Assembly (NCBI GenBank): GCA_018660835.1 | Contig: JABJJN010000080.1 | Location: 124,001 to 188,000 of the forward strand | Reading direction: 5' to 3' | Length of the DNA: 64,000 nt | Origin: Gemmatimonadota bacterium | GTDB taxonomy: Bacteria; Latescibacterota; UBA2968; UBA8231 | Shown: piece by piece, positions 25,578-33,725 of the stretch | How positions within the stretch are numbered: the first letter of the stretch is position 1 | Layout: the number at the start of each line of letters is the position of its first letter | Made by a program: the position numbers and the translations under genes | Notes under the pieces: model-generated | What the model saw: only the letters and a program-made list of their open reading frames with translations | Database searches by the model: none | Told to the model about the DNA's origin: nothing

Positions 25578-27218
25578 ATGAAGCGTAGAGACTTCCTCAA
25601 GACCGCTGGGGTCGTCGGCACTACGTCCCTCGTCAGACCAAACTTGATCTTTGCCGACCCGCGTCAGACGGCAGCCTATTTTCAACTCCATCCTTTCGTC
25701 ACCGCCCACCCGGAGGCCGTCTTCATCAGGCGGACCTCCGTCCCGGACAAGACCGCTGTAGAGGAAAAACGACACAGCGGCTTGTCGCTGGCGCAGGAAC
25801 TGTTCTTCACCAGCGATACTGAGGGCATTGCCACTACAAGCAAGATTGCCATCAAGCCGAACCTCACCTGCCTGGGTGGTGACTTCAATACGGCGCGCAT
25901 GGGTATTCTCACTGACGCCGATTTCGTCGAAGGGCTGATCGAAGGCATGAAGGGCAGCCTGGGCCTCGACGGCAGTCAGTTCTATCTGCGCGAAGGCAAT
26001 CTGCTCGGCGATGGTTACTGTCCGCAAAACGAGGCACTGGATTGGTATGGTCCGATGGCACAGCGCGTTGGCGCCCATCTGACCGACTTCGACAGCGGCC
26101 GCTTGCTGGCGCAGGCGGCACTCGGCAATCTGGAAGAAGGCGCAGAGGTCATCTGGAGGGATGTGCCAGACGGGGTCATCTTCGATCGAATCGGCTACGT
26201 GGCACCGATCAACGCGCCCGATGCTTTCAACATCAACATCGCCAAGTTCAAGGCCCACGGCATGGGCATCACCCTGACCTCGAAGAACTGGCAGGGCACA
26301 AATATCCATCCCTACGTGCACTATTGCGAAAGTCTGAGCCGTCTGACCCGGGGCAAGCCCGCATCGTTTGTCGCCGACGTACACTCCGATTTCTCTGACA
26401 GTGTCACCGCTCTCCACGCGCAGCACCGGGAGGCCGACGTGCCTCGCTGGGACCGGCCCGGCGATTCCTGGAACAGTGGCTGGGGTATGGAAGGCTGGGC
26501 GCAGAAGACGCTCGACAACCTGTCCGCGTCCCGCATGGACCTGGCCATGATCGAGGGAATCTACGGTCGGGACGGGAACTGGATGGATGGCCCCCACGGG
26601 GGCAGTGCCGAGGACTTCATGACCAATGTCGTCATCTTCGGCCGCAATCCGATCAACGTGGATATCGTCGGCCACTGGCTGGCAGGGCACGAGCCTGGAA
26701 ACTTCGGTCTCTTCCACGCCGCCATCACTCGCGGTCTCAGCGACACGGTGAACCCGGAAGAAATTCCCGTATACGATTGGGCTGCGGGACAACCCGTGCG
26801 CCGCGACCTGGCGACCTTCGACCGCACGCCGCTGATGACCTACTACCTGCAGCGCGACTACGACGGACAGAACGAGGCCCATTGGCACATGGTGGACGAG
26901 ACCTACCAGTACCCCGTCACCACCGCGATACTGGGCAACTCGCAGGTCACCCCACAGAGCCACCTGCTGGCTCAGAACTACCCGAATCCCTTCAACGCAT
27001 CGACGCTGATCGAGTATCGCCTGCCGCAATCAGGGCATGCCCGCATCGAGATCTTGAACGCCCGCGGCCAGCTGGTGGAGGTCCTCAAGGACGGCTGGCA
27101 CGCAGGCGGTGCGCACGTGGTCAGCTGGGACTCGGGGAGGCGGGCGACGGGCACCTACTTCTACCGCTTCGTCACCAGCGGATTCCGCGAGTCACGCAAG
27201 ATGCTACTGGTACGATAA
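25578..27218 (+). CDS. Tat-exported DUF362 protein with C-terminal FlgD/T9SS-like sorting domain
   Basis: A 546-residue protein with GAGAAGGA just before the ATG. The N terminus MKRRDFLKTAGVVGTTSLV is a twin-arginine leader. DUF362-like segments follow: KIAIKPNLTC near 92, FVEGLIEGMK, NINIAKFKAHGMGITLTSKN near 225 (the usual lysine-rich metal/cofactor loop) and MDLAMIEGIYGRDGN near 325. The last 90 residues (LAQNYPNPFNASTLIEYRLP, then GTYFYRFVTSGF and SRKMLLVR) are a FlgD-Ig/T9SS-like tail. Members of DUF362 are often linked to iron-sulfur chemistry; here the function is unknown. A CBM9 gene follows 28 bp later. Confidence 0.9.
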   Translation: MKRRDFLKTAGVVGTTSLVRPNLIFADPRQTAAYFQLHPFVTAHPEAVFIRRTSVPDKTAVEEKRHSGLSLAQELFFTSDTEGIATTSKIAIKPNLTCLGGDFNTARMGILTDADFVEGLIEGMKGSLGLDGSQFYLREGNLLGDGYCPQNEALDWYGPMAQRVGAHLTDFDSGRLLAQAALGNLEEGAEVIWRDVPDGVIFDRIGYVAPINAPDAFNINIAKFKAHGMGITLTSKNWQGTNIHPYVHYCESLSRLTRGKPASFVADVHSDFSDSVTALHAQHREADVPRWDRPGDSWNSGWGMEGWAQKTLDNLSASRMDLAMIEGIYGRDGNWMDGPHGGSAEDFMTNVVIFGRNPINVDIVGHWLAGHEPGNFGLFHAAITRGLSDTVNPEEIPVYDWAAGQPVRRDLATFDRTPLMTYYLQRDYDGQNEAHWHMVDETYQYPVTTAILGNSQVTPQSHLLAQNYPNPFNASTLIEYRLPQSGHARIEILNARGQLVEVLKDGWHAGGAHVVSWDSGRRATGTYFYRFVTSGFRESRKMLLVR

Positions 27219-27246
27219 ACGGCAAGCCAAGGGAGGGGATGAGGTC

Positions 27247-28047
27247 ATGAGACTCAGATATCTGCTCACAACGCTGATTTCGGTCGGCATCGCCGGCGCC
27301 CAGAGTCTGCCGAACTACACGTGCGTGCACACAGCGACACCACCAGTGATCGATGGCATGGATGACGACGAGGCCTGGGAGCGAGTGCCGATCTCTCGCC
27401 TCATCGACGTCAGCGATCTGACAGGCCAGATCGAACACTCGCAGCCGACGCAGTTCTGCATGACGTGGGATCAGCACGGACTCTACGTACTGGTCGTGGC
27501 GACCGACGACGACGTCTGGTCCGTTCTTGAGGACCATGACGCGCACCTATGGAACGATGAGGTCATCGAGCTGTTCGCCGATCCGGACGGCGACGAGAGG
27601 AACTATCTGGAGATCGAGATCAACCCCCTCAACACCGTCCTCGATCTGCTCAAGCCCAGCACCGGTGAGGCCGCCGACTGGGACTGGAATGCTGAGATCG
27701 AAACGGCGGTGCACGTTGAAGGCACACTCAACGACTCGGGGGACGAGGATCGCTACTGGCGTGTCGAGATGGCCCTGCCCTGGTCGGTGTTTCAACCGAG
27801 CCAGCTGGACGTCATCGGCGACCGTTCGGTACCTCCCGAGCCCGGCGACAAGTGGCGTCTCAACATCTATCGCTACGAGCGCCTGCGAACTGACGGGCAG
27901 GAGACGCAGATCGAGTACAGCGCCTGGTCCCCCACGGGGGAGATCAACTTCCACCGGCCAGACCGATTCGGCATCGTGACCTTCGCCGCGGACCGCACGG
28001 CCGTGCCGGAAATCACCTGGGGAATGGTGAAGGTGGCACCCAAGTGA
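27247..28047 (+). CDS. Secreted CBM9-family carbohydrate-binding protein
   Basis: A 266-residue protein starting at ATG 27247. A signal peptide (YLLTTLISVGIAGAQS) is followed by a CBM9-like sandwich with the usual marks: VIDGMDDDEAW near 38, TWDQHGLYVLVVATDD near 75, WNDEVIELFADPDGD near 105, and WRVEMALPWSVF near 175. CBM9 modules bind chain ends of glycans. It ends in VPEITWGMVKVAPK, a tail echoed by the next gene. Its stop overlaps the next GTG start, so the two are translationally coupled. Confidence 0.9.
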   Translation: MRLRYLLTTLISVGIAGAQSLPNYTCVHTATPPVIDGMDDDEAWERVPISRLIDVSDLTGQIEHSQPTQFCMTWDQHGLYVLVVATDDDVWSVLEDHDAHLWNDEVIELFADPDGDERNYLEIEINPLNTVLDLLKPSTGEAADWDWNAEIETAVHVEGTLNDSGDEDRYWRVEMALPWSVFQPSQLDVIGDRSVPPEPGDKWRLNIYRYERLRTDGQETQIEYSAWSPTGEINFHRPDRFGIVTFAADRTAVPEITWGMVKVAPK

Positions 28048-28586
28048 GGCGGTCCTTGAGTGGCTCCGTGGTCTTGTTGCTTGCGGCGGCACTGTGGGCG
28101 ACGGGCACGAACATCGCGCCCGATGCGGTGACCCGGGCGACGCAGGGTTTCAACACCTACTCAGGCGAACTCACCTATCTCACCGACGGTCTGACGCCAG
28201 ACAACAGCGAACAGCCGGGTGTATTCGCGTGGCCGACGAAGGGAAACCTGGTCTTCCAGTTCGAGGATCCTCGCTTGGTCGCCGGCGTGCGCTTGCGGAT
28301 CGGCACGGATGCCGGCTCCTATGCGGCGATCGCCTACCTTGGGGCCGTGTTCGACAGCAGTGGCCAGACGGAGACAACGGCGGGCTCTTTTGTGGCCGAC
28401 GTGTACGACACTGACTTCCAGGCCGATCACTGGGTGGAGCTCATGTTCCCTGACGAGACGTTGACCGACTACATCGAACTGATGACGGAGTCTGGCGCCG
28501 AGATCTACGAGGTCGAGATCCTGTCTGTCGGTCAGGTGCCATCGGCTATTCCGGCTGTGTCGTGGGGAGCGGTGAAAATCAAATAG
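28044..28586 (+). CDS. Small secreted beta-sandwich protein of unknown function
   Basis: A 180-residue protein initiated at GTG 28044, which overlaps the upstream TGA. Signal peptide LSGSVVLLLAAALWATG. The rest is beta-rich with repeated acidic/aromatic strands (NLVFQFEDPRLVAGVRLRIG, HWVELMFPDETLTDYIELM), suggestive of an F5/8-type or discoidin-like carbohydrate-binding fold, though I cannot confirm that. The C terminus IPAVSWGAVKIK closely parallels the tail of the preceding protein. Probably works with the CBM9 protein at the cell surface. Confidence 0.65.
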   Translation: MRRSLSGSVVLLLAAALWATGTNIAPDAVTRATQGFNTYSGELTYLTDGLTPDNSEQPGVFAWPTKGNLVFQFEDPRLVAGVRLRIGTDAGSYAAIAYLGAVFDSSGQTETTAGSFVADVYDTDFQADHWVELMFPDETLTDYIELMTESGAEIYEVEILSVGQVPSAIPAVSWGAVKIK

Positions 28587-28616
28587 AAGGGCAGGGGCAC
28601 CTCCTACACGCACTTC

Positions 28617-30083
28617 CTACACGCACCAACGGGGCGCGATCTGATCCGTCTCATCAGCGGTGATGAGCCAGTCGAGCAGGGCATCACGCAGCTGACGTAC
28701 GACCGGCTGATGGCCAGGATCTGCCGCCAGATTCCGTGTCTCACCCGGGTCGTCAATGATGTCGTAGAGTTCGTCGGCGTGGCCAACGTAGTAGCTGTAT
28801 TTCCAGCGATCCGTGCGCACCATCTTCGCGTCAGGATGACGGATGCCACCGACACCGCGACCGGGAACGTAGTCCATGTCGAAGGTTCGATTGGTGATGA
28901 CTTCCGGAATGATGTTCTCACAGAAGACATGCTGACGTGGCTCGTACGGCTGATCTCTGGGTGTAATCAGACCCGCGACACTCCGGCCCTGTGCCTTGAC
29001 CGGTATCGGCACATCGGCCAGGTCGAAGAGGGTCGGCAGCAGGTCCGTCGTCTCCATCAGGTCCGGATAGGTGCCCGGGGAGATCACACTCGGCTGGCGG
29101 ATCATCATTGGCACATGGATGCTGCCTTCGTAAAAGGCATTCTTGCCGTGAATACCATGTTCCAGCAGCTGGTCACCGTGGTCGGAGCAGAAGATGACGA
29201 TCGTGTTGTGAGCGACGTCGAGTTCTTCGAGTAGATCCAAGGTCAGCCCCACCTCTCGATCCAGATGACTGACCGCAGCATAGTAGGATCGGTAGCGCCA
29301 CATGAGGGTCTCGTCATCAACACGATGATCCGGTGGATCGCTGCGCAGGGCCAGGCGCTGCACGGGCAGGGGCAAGGACTCGATGTGATCACGTGATCTT
29401 GTGGTTGGCAGATCGAACACCACGTCGTCATACATCGACGCCCAAGGTTCGGGCACCTCGAAAGGTGCGTGCGGCTTCCAGTAGGATGAGAAGAGGAAGA
29501 ACGGTGGGTCACCAGCTGCCATCTCACGCAGCATTGCACGCGACTGCTCGCCGCACCAGGTGGTCTCGTGCAGTTCGTCGGGTATGCGTGAAGTGAAGGG
29601 ATTGCGACCGGCGGCGGGTGGCGCACAGTCGCGGAAGTTATCCGCTGTGAAGGAGGATCTCTCCTCCAGCCAGGTGACATAGTCTGAATATTCATTCACC
29701 GGACCGGCATCGTGAATGAGACCACAATCGAATCCGGTACTCAGAGCAAAGTCTCGTGTGGGTGGCCAGTAGTGGAGTTTACCGATGACACCAGTCGCGT
29801 AGCCGGCATCCTGCAGATAGGACTGCATCAGGATCTCAGACGGATCCATCGGTGTGTAGTTGACGCGATTACGGTGCGAGTGCGGGTAGCGACCGGTGAA
29901 GAAAGTCTGGCGTGATGGCGTGCAGACCGGTGCCTGGACGAAGCAGGAGGAGAAGTTCGCTGAGCCCGCAGCAAGACGATCCAGATTCGGTGTCCTGATG
30001 ACGTCATTGCCATTGGCACCGACGCAGTCGAAGCGCTGCTGGTCCGTCATGATGAAAAGGATGTTGGGTCGCGCTGCCGTCAT
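28617..30083 (-). CDS. Type I sulfatase
   Basis: A 488-residue arylsulfatase-family enzyme, using a formylglycine residue to hydrolyse sulfate esters. Start set at ATG 30083; a TTG six codons upstream is less likely. Cys54 in APVCTPSRQT is the residue converted to formylglycine (C-x-P-x-R). Metal ligands appear in IMTDQQ at the N terminus and IFCSDHGDQLLEHG around 305. Further marks: GYATGVIGKLHYW and the C-terminal YELYDI-like DELYDIIDDPGETRNLA. No signal peptide, so it may be cytoplasmic or cleaved elsewhere. No formylglycine-generating enzyme is in the window. Divergent from the propeller gene at 30304; substrate is presumably a sulfated glycan fragment. Confidence 0.95.
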   Translation of the reverse strand: MTAARPNILFIMTDQQRFDCVGANGNDVIRTPNLDRLAAGSANFSSCFVQAPVCTPSRQTFFTGRYPHSHRNRVNYTPMDPSEILMQSYLQDAGYATGVIGKLHYWPPTRDFALSTGFDCGLIHDAGPVNEYSDYVTWLEERSSFTADNFRDCAPPAAGRNPFTSRIPDELHETTWCGEQSRAMLREMAAGDPPFFLFSSYWKPHAPFEVPEPWASMYDDVVFDLPTTRSRDHIESLPLPVQRLALRSDPPDHRVDDETLMWRYRSYYAAVSHLDREVGLTLDLLEELDVAHNTIVIFCSDHGDQLLEHGIHGKNAFYEGSIHVPMMIRQPSVISPGTYPDLMETTDLLPTLFDLADVPIPVKAQGRSVAGLITPRDQPYEPRQHVFCENIIPEVITNRTFDMDYVPGRGVGGIRHPDAKMVRTDRWKYSYYVGHADELYDIIDDPGETRNLAADPGHQPVVRQLRDALLDWLITADETDQIAPRWCV

Positions 30084-30159
30084 GGCGAGGAAGATCGCCA
30101 AAAGGGCGCGCCGACGGCAACCCGCCGGGGTCGGTGAGGCAGAGGAAGTCCACCGGACC

Positions 30160-30210
30160 TGGTGTGCGTCACCACTTGGTGCGCGTCACCAAACTTGGTG
30201 CGCGTCACCA
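30160..30210. repeat. Three tandem TGGTG-n5-CACCA units
   Basis: Three 15-bp units (30160-30174, 30177-30191, 30196-30210) share TGGTGYGCGTCACCA; the second and third are identical. Each is an imperfect inverted repeat. They lie between the divergent sulfatase and propeller genes, about 95-145 bp before the start at 30304, where tandem operators would be placed. Confidence 0.45.
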
Positions 30211-30303
30211 GACGTCGTAGCGTTCTTCTGGCGTCGATCCTCGTCCCCCCTGAGAACGCGTATGCCCTCGATCCTGCTGAACCTGCCTCTTGAAAGGAGC
30301 CCG

Positions 30304-32322
30304 ATGCACGACTCGGAGCAACCACTCGATCGTCATCAGATGTATTCGTTCCGCAGCATCGCATCCGCACTGTGCTTGGCCGTTTTCTCTGTGTGTGCCC
30401 TCGCAGCCAGTGCCGATTCACAACCCAACCCGGTCCGCGACACAGTCTCAGGAGATATCGTGACGAACCCCAAGCCATCCGAATCCCTGGGCAACGGCTA
30501 CTATGACCATGGTGTAGCCACGCCCATCAGCAACCATAGAGGCACGGTCGCCACCGTCGATGGTGATGGCCGCAACGTCGTCCTGCTGTGGCTGTACGAT
30601 CACCGGGGATGCTACGGCCTGTTGATGATCGACGCAGAAACAGGGAACACAGAGCAATTCGACACGCCCTATGACTGGCGTGGCGATGGCCCCTTCGCCT
30701 CGGTCCTGTCCAGCCGCAATCGGTTCTACACACACTTCGGCAGCCATTTCCTCGAATTCGATCCGGTCAAACGCGCCTTCACTTTCCATCACGAGACTGT
30801 GCCGCAGATGGCGATGAGTATGACCGAGGCCGATGACGGCGTCATCTGGTCCGGCACCTATCCCAACAGCGCGGTGGCCTCCTACAACCCCGAAACCGGC
30901 GAGTTCCGTGACTACGGCAATCTCTACAGCCAGAACTGGCGTCAGTACCCCCGCAGCATCGCGACGGATGACAAGGGCTGGGTTTACTTCGGCATCGGCA
31001 GCACGGCTGGCCAGATCATCGTCCTGAATCCAGAGACTGGTGAAGCCACGCCCGTTGTACCGGAATCGGAGCGCGGTAAGGGCCACTCTCCTGTATACCG
31101 AGACATGAACGGCAAAGTCTATGGCCAGAACGTGCCGGGAGAGCAAGGCGACTGGTATGAATTCTACGAAGGAGAATGGAAGAAGCTTGACGCCGAACCC
31201 GAACTCGACGCCAAACCCATCATCGCCAGCAGCCAGGGCCTGTTCCACAGAGAATTTCCTGATGGCAAACGGCTGATTGACGCAGACCTCGTGGAGCGCA
31301 AGATCGTCATCGAGGATCCAGCTACCGGCGAGAGGACAGTCAGAACCTTCGACTACACCAGCGAAGGTGCCCACATCATGGGCGTGGCGACAGCGCCGAA
31401 CAACACGATCTCAGGCGGCACGGCCTTCCCGATGCGGTTCTTCAGCTATTATCCCGAGCAGGACAACTGGACCCGCCACAACGCCCTGGGTCAGTGGAAC
31501 ACCGTTGTGCGACAGAACGACAGGTTTTTCGTAGGGGCGTACACGCAGGGTCTGCTGCAGGAGTGGGACCCGGCGCAGGAGTGGGTCCTCACGGAGCGCG
31601 ACAAGGAAGGGACGAACCCTGAACTGCTTTTCGAGGCCGGCGCAGTCATCAACCGGCCGCATGCCCTGCTGGCCCATCCGGATGGGAAAACAATCGTGAT
31701 GGCTGGCACACCCGGATACGGCCACACCGGCGGCGGACTGCTCTTCTGGGACAGGCAGACGCGCGAATCCGTGCTTCTGGAACACACCGAGATCCTGCCA
31801 CAACACTCAACGATGAGCCTTGCGGCGCTCCCCGATGGCCGGTTGCTCGGCGGCTCGACCACCGCCGCCGGCACGGGCGGCGAAAAGAAGGCCGAGGAGG
31901 CCGAACTCTACATCATGGAGCTGGCCAGTAAGAAGGTCGAGTGGCACGACGTCGTGTTCCCCGGCGTCCAGGGCTACACGGACATGTGCCCCGGGCCGGA
32001 TGGCCTCATCTACGGCTTTGCTGATCGGCGGATCTTCTTCGTTTTCGATCCCGCCACGCGAAAAGTCGTCCACCAGAAAGACTACCACCACGTGCATGGC
32101 AGCACGACGTCGCAGCAAGGCCCGAGGGTCTTTGTCACCAGCCCCGAGGGCGTGATCTACGTGCTGTTCAACAAGGGCATCGCGCAGATCGACCCGTCCA
32201 CCCACGAGATCACCATGATCTCCGAGTCCCCCCTGTCGATCAGCGGCGGTGGTGACTACCTGGATGGACGCGTCTACTTCTACCACGGCTCGCACCTCTA
32301 CAGCTACCAGATTCCAGACTAG
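30304..32322 (+). CDS. Secreted beta-propeller protein (YncE/virginiamycin-B-lyase-like)
   Basis: A 672-residue protein. AAAGGAG is four to five bases before ATG 30304; a second ATG at 30340 begins the hydrophobic leader SIASALCLAVFSVCALAASA. The mature part is propeller-like, with repeated strands such as GNTEQFDTPYDW, LEFDPVKRAFTFH, VASYNPETGEFRDYG, IIVLNPETGEATPV, FVFDPATRKVVHQ and IAQIDPSTHEITMIS. These x-x-x-DP-x-T-x-E elements are typical of NHL/YncE/Vgb-like propellers that read carbohydrate or other ligands without clear catalysis. Secreted or periplasmic role near the sulfatase; ligand unknown. Confidence 0.8.
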   Translation: MHDSEQPLDRHQMYSFRSIASALCLAVFSVCALAASADSQPNPVRDTVSGDIVTNPKPSESLGNGYYDHGVATPISNHRGTVATVDGDGRNVVLLWLYDHRGCYGLLMIDAETGNTEQFDTPYDWRGDGPFASVLSSRNRFYTHFGSHFLEFDPVKRAFTFHHETVPQMAMSMTEADDGVIWSGTYPNSAVASYNPETGEFRDYGNLYSQNWRQYPRSIATDDKGWVYFGIGSTAGQIIVLNPETGEATPVVPESERGKGHSPVYRDMNGKVYGQNVPGEQGDWYEFYEGEWKKLDAEPELDAKPIIASSQGLFHREFPDGKRLIDADLVERKIVIEDPATGERTVRTFDYTSEGAHIMGVATAPNNTISGGTAFPMRFFSYYPEQDNWTRHNALGQWNTVVRQNDRFFVGAYTQGLLQEWDPAQEWVLTERDKEGTNPELLFEAGAVINRPHALLAHPDGKTIVMAGTPGYGHTGGGLLFWDRQTRESVLLEHTEILPQHSTMSLAALPDGRLLGGSTTAAGTGGEKKAEEAELYIMELASKKVEWHDVVFPGVQGYTDMCPGPDGLIYGFADRRIFFVFDPATRKVVHQKDYHHVHGSTTSQQGPRVFVTSPEGVIYVLFNKGIAQIDPSTHEITMISESPLSISGGGDYLDGRVYFYHGSHLYSYQIPD

Positions 32323-32376
32323 GGCAAGCGCCAGAAACGTTCATCCTTCATCAGCCAGCAGAGCGAGATCTCCACT

Positions 32377-33666
32377 GTGCAAATCGGTGTTGCCCGAGCC
32401 GACATTACGCCTCCCATCGGTATCGAGATGATCGGCTTCGCCGGTCGTGATCCATCTTTCGAAATCCACGATGCCCTGCACGCGACAGCCATGGCAGTCA
32501 GCGAGGGTCAGAGTCGCAGTCTGCTCTTCACATTGGACCTGCTGCAATTGTCGGCTGCTACCGTGGCCCGGCTTCGCCAACGCATCGCCATCGCCAGCGG
32601 TGTCCCGGCGTCACAGATCACCCTCGCCTGCACCCACAACCACTATGGACCCGCAGTCGAGGATGACACATCAGATCTCGTCGCCGCCTACCGCGAACAC
32701 CTCGGTCACGTGCTGGCCGGCATTGGCGGGCAGGCGATCGCTGCATTGCAGCCGGCTCGCCTGGGCCTTGGCTGGGGCCAGTCAGACATCGGCATCAACC
32801 GCCGCGAGTGGCATGATGGCCGCATCGTGCTCGGCAACAACCCGGAGGGTCCCGTCGACCACAGCGTCGGCCTGGTGCGCATCGAAACCACCGACCGCCG
32901 CCCCCTTGCAACCTTGCTGAACTACGCCTGCCACCCTGTCAGTCAACGCGGGCAGATGGCGGCGATCTCCGCCGATTTCCCGGGCCGGGCAACAGCCCTC
33001 GTGGCCCAGCTGACCGGTGCGCCCTGCCTGTATCTGCAGGGCGCCTGCGGTGATGTGAATCCTGTTCGCATGGAGTCCAGCTATGAACCGGCTCGATCTC
33101 AGGGCGTGAGGTTGGGTTGTGAAGCCGTCCGGTTGTGGGAAACCATCGAGACGGAGGAAGTAGAGGGGCTGGCGTCGAAATCGCAGGTCGTCGAGTTGCC
33201 CGCGTATCGCTATGGCAGTGCGGCAGCGGCTGCACAGCTGGTCGACGAGTTGCGTCAGGATATCAGTGATCGCACACAGACAGGAGACACGGATTCCGGC
33301 CCCCTATGGTGGGCACAACATCGCCTCGAGAAGAGTCTTGCCGCTGTTGAGAGCTGGCGATCGGGGAGCACCTTGCCCTGCGTCGAGGCCGAAGTATCTG
33401 CCATCCAGTTCGGGCCACTGGCCCTGGCGACTGCGCCTGGCGAGATCTTTACCGAGGATGGCCAGACCGTGAAACAGAGCTCCGTCTCTCAGCACACCTT
33501 CTTTCTCGGCTATACCAATGGCAGTATCGGCTATGTGCCCACGCGCGCCGCCTATGCAGAAGGAGGCTACGAGGTCACCCATGCGTGTCGCGTCGACCCG
33601 GAAGCGGGTGAGATGATCACAGACGCGTGTAGGCAGTTGCTCTCAACGATCGCCGCAGGCCAGTAG
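32377..33666 (+). CDS. Neutral/alkaline ceramidase-like hydrolase, second copy
   Basis: A 429-residue protein starting with GTG 32377; no strong ribosome site, but the N terminus QIGVARADITPPIG is the family start. Motifs: CTHNHYGPAV (85-94), LLNYACHPVSQRG around 190, LQGACGDVNPVRM near 225 and GYTNGSIGYVPTRAAYAEGGYE near 385, the last being typical of neutral ceramidase-like proteins. It resembles the copy encoded on the minus strand near 24-25 kb in fold motifs but not closely in sequence. Lies between the propeller gene and the heparinase-like gene, so it probably cleaves an amide in the same polymer catabolism. Confidence 0.88.
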   Translation: MQIGVARADITPPIGIEMIGFAGRDPSFEIHDALHATAMAVSEGQSRSLLFTLDLLQLSAATVARLRQRIAIASGVPASQITLACTHNHYGPAVEDDTSDLVAAYREHLGHVLAGIGGQAIAALQPARLGLGWGQSDIGINRREWHDGRIVLGNNPEGPVDHSVGLVRIETTDRRPLATLLNYACHPVSQRGQMAAISADFPGRATALVAQLTGAPCLYLQGACGDVNPVRMESSYEPARSQGVRLGCEAVRLWETIETEEVEGLASKSQVVELPAYRYGSAAAAAQLVDELRQDISDRTQTGDTDSGPLWWAQHRLEKSLAAVESWRSGSTLPCVEAEVSAIQFGPLALATAPGEIFTEDGQTVKQSSVSQHTFFLGYTNGSIGYVPTRAAYAEGGYEVTHACRVDPEAGEMITDACRQLLSTIAAGQ

Positions 33667-33725
33667 CAGGAAGGTGGATTCCTCGGCCACGTCGTTCTTG
33701 CCAGGCCGACACCAAACTCACCATT

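Noticed and set aside
25509-27029. 506-residue open frame opposite the DUF362 gene
   Set aside because: Antisense shadow of a gene with clear Tat leader and FlgD tail; composition and lack of motifs point to no real product.
30160-30210. CRISPR-like array
   Set aside because: Only three short units with 2- and 4-base gaps, far too short for repeats and spacers; no cas genes.
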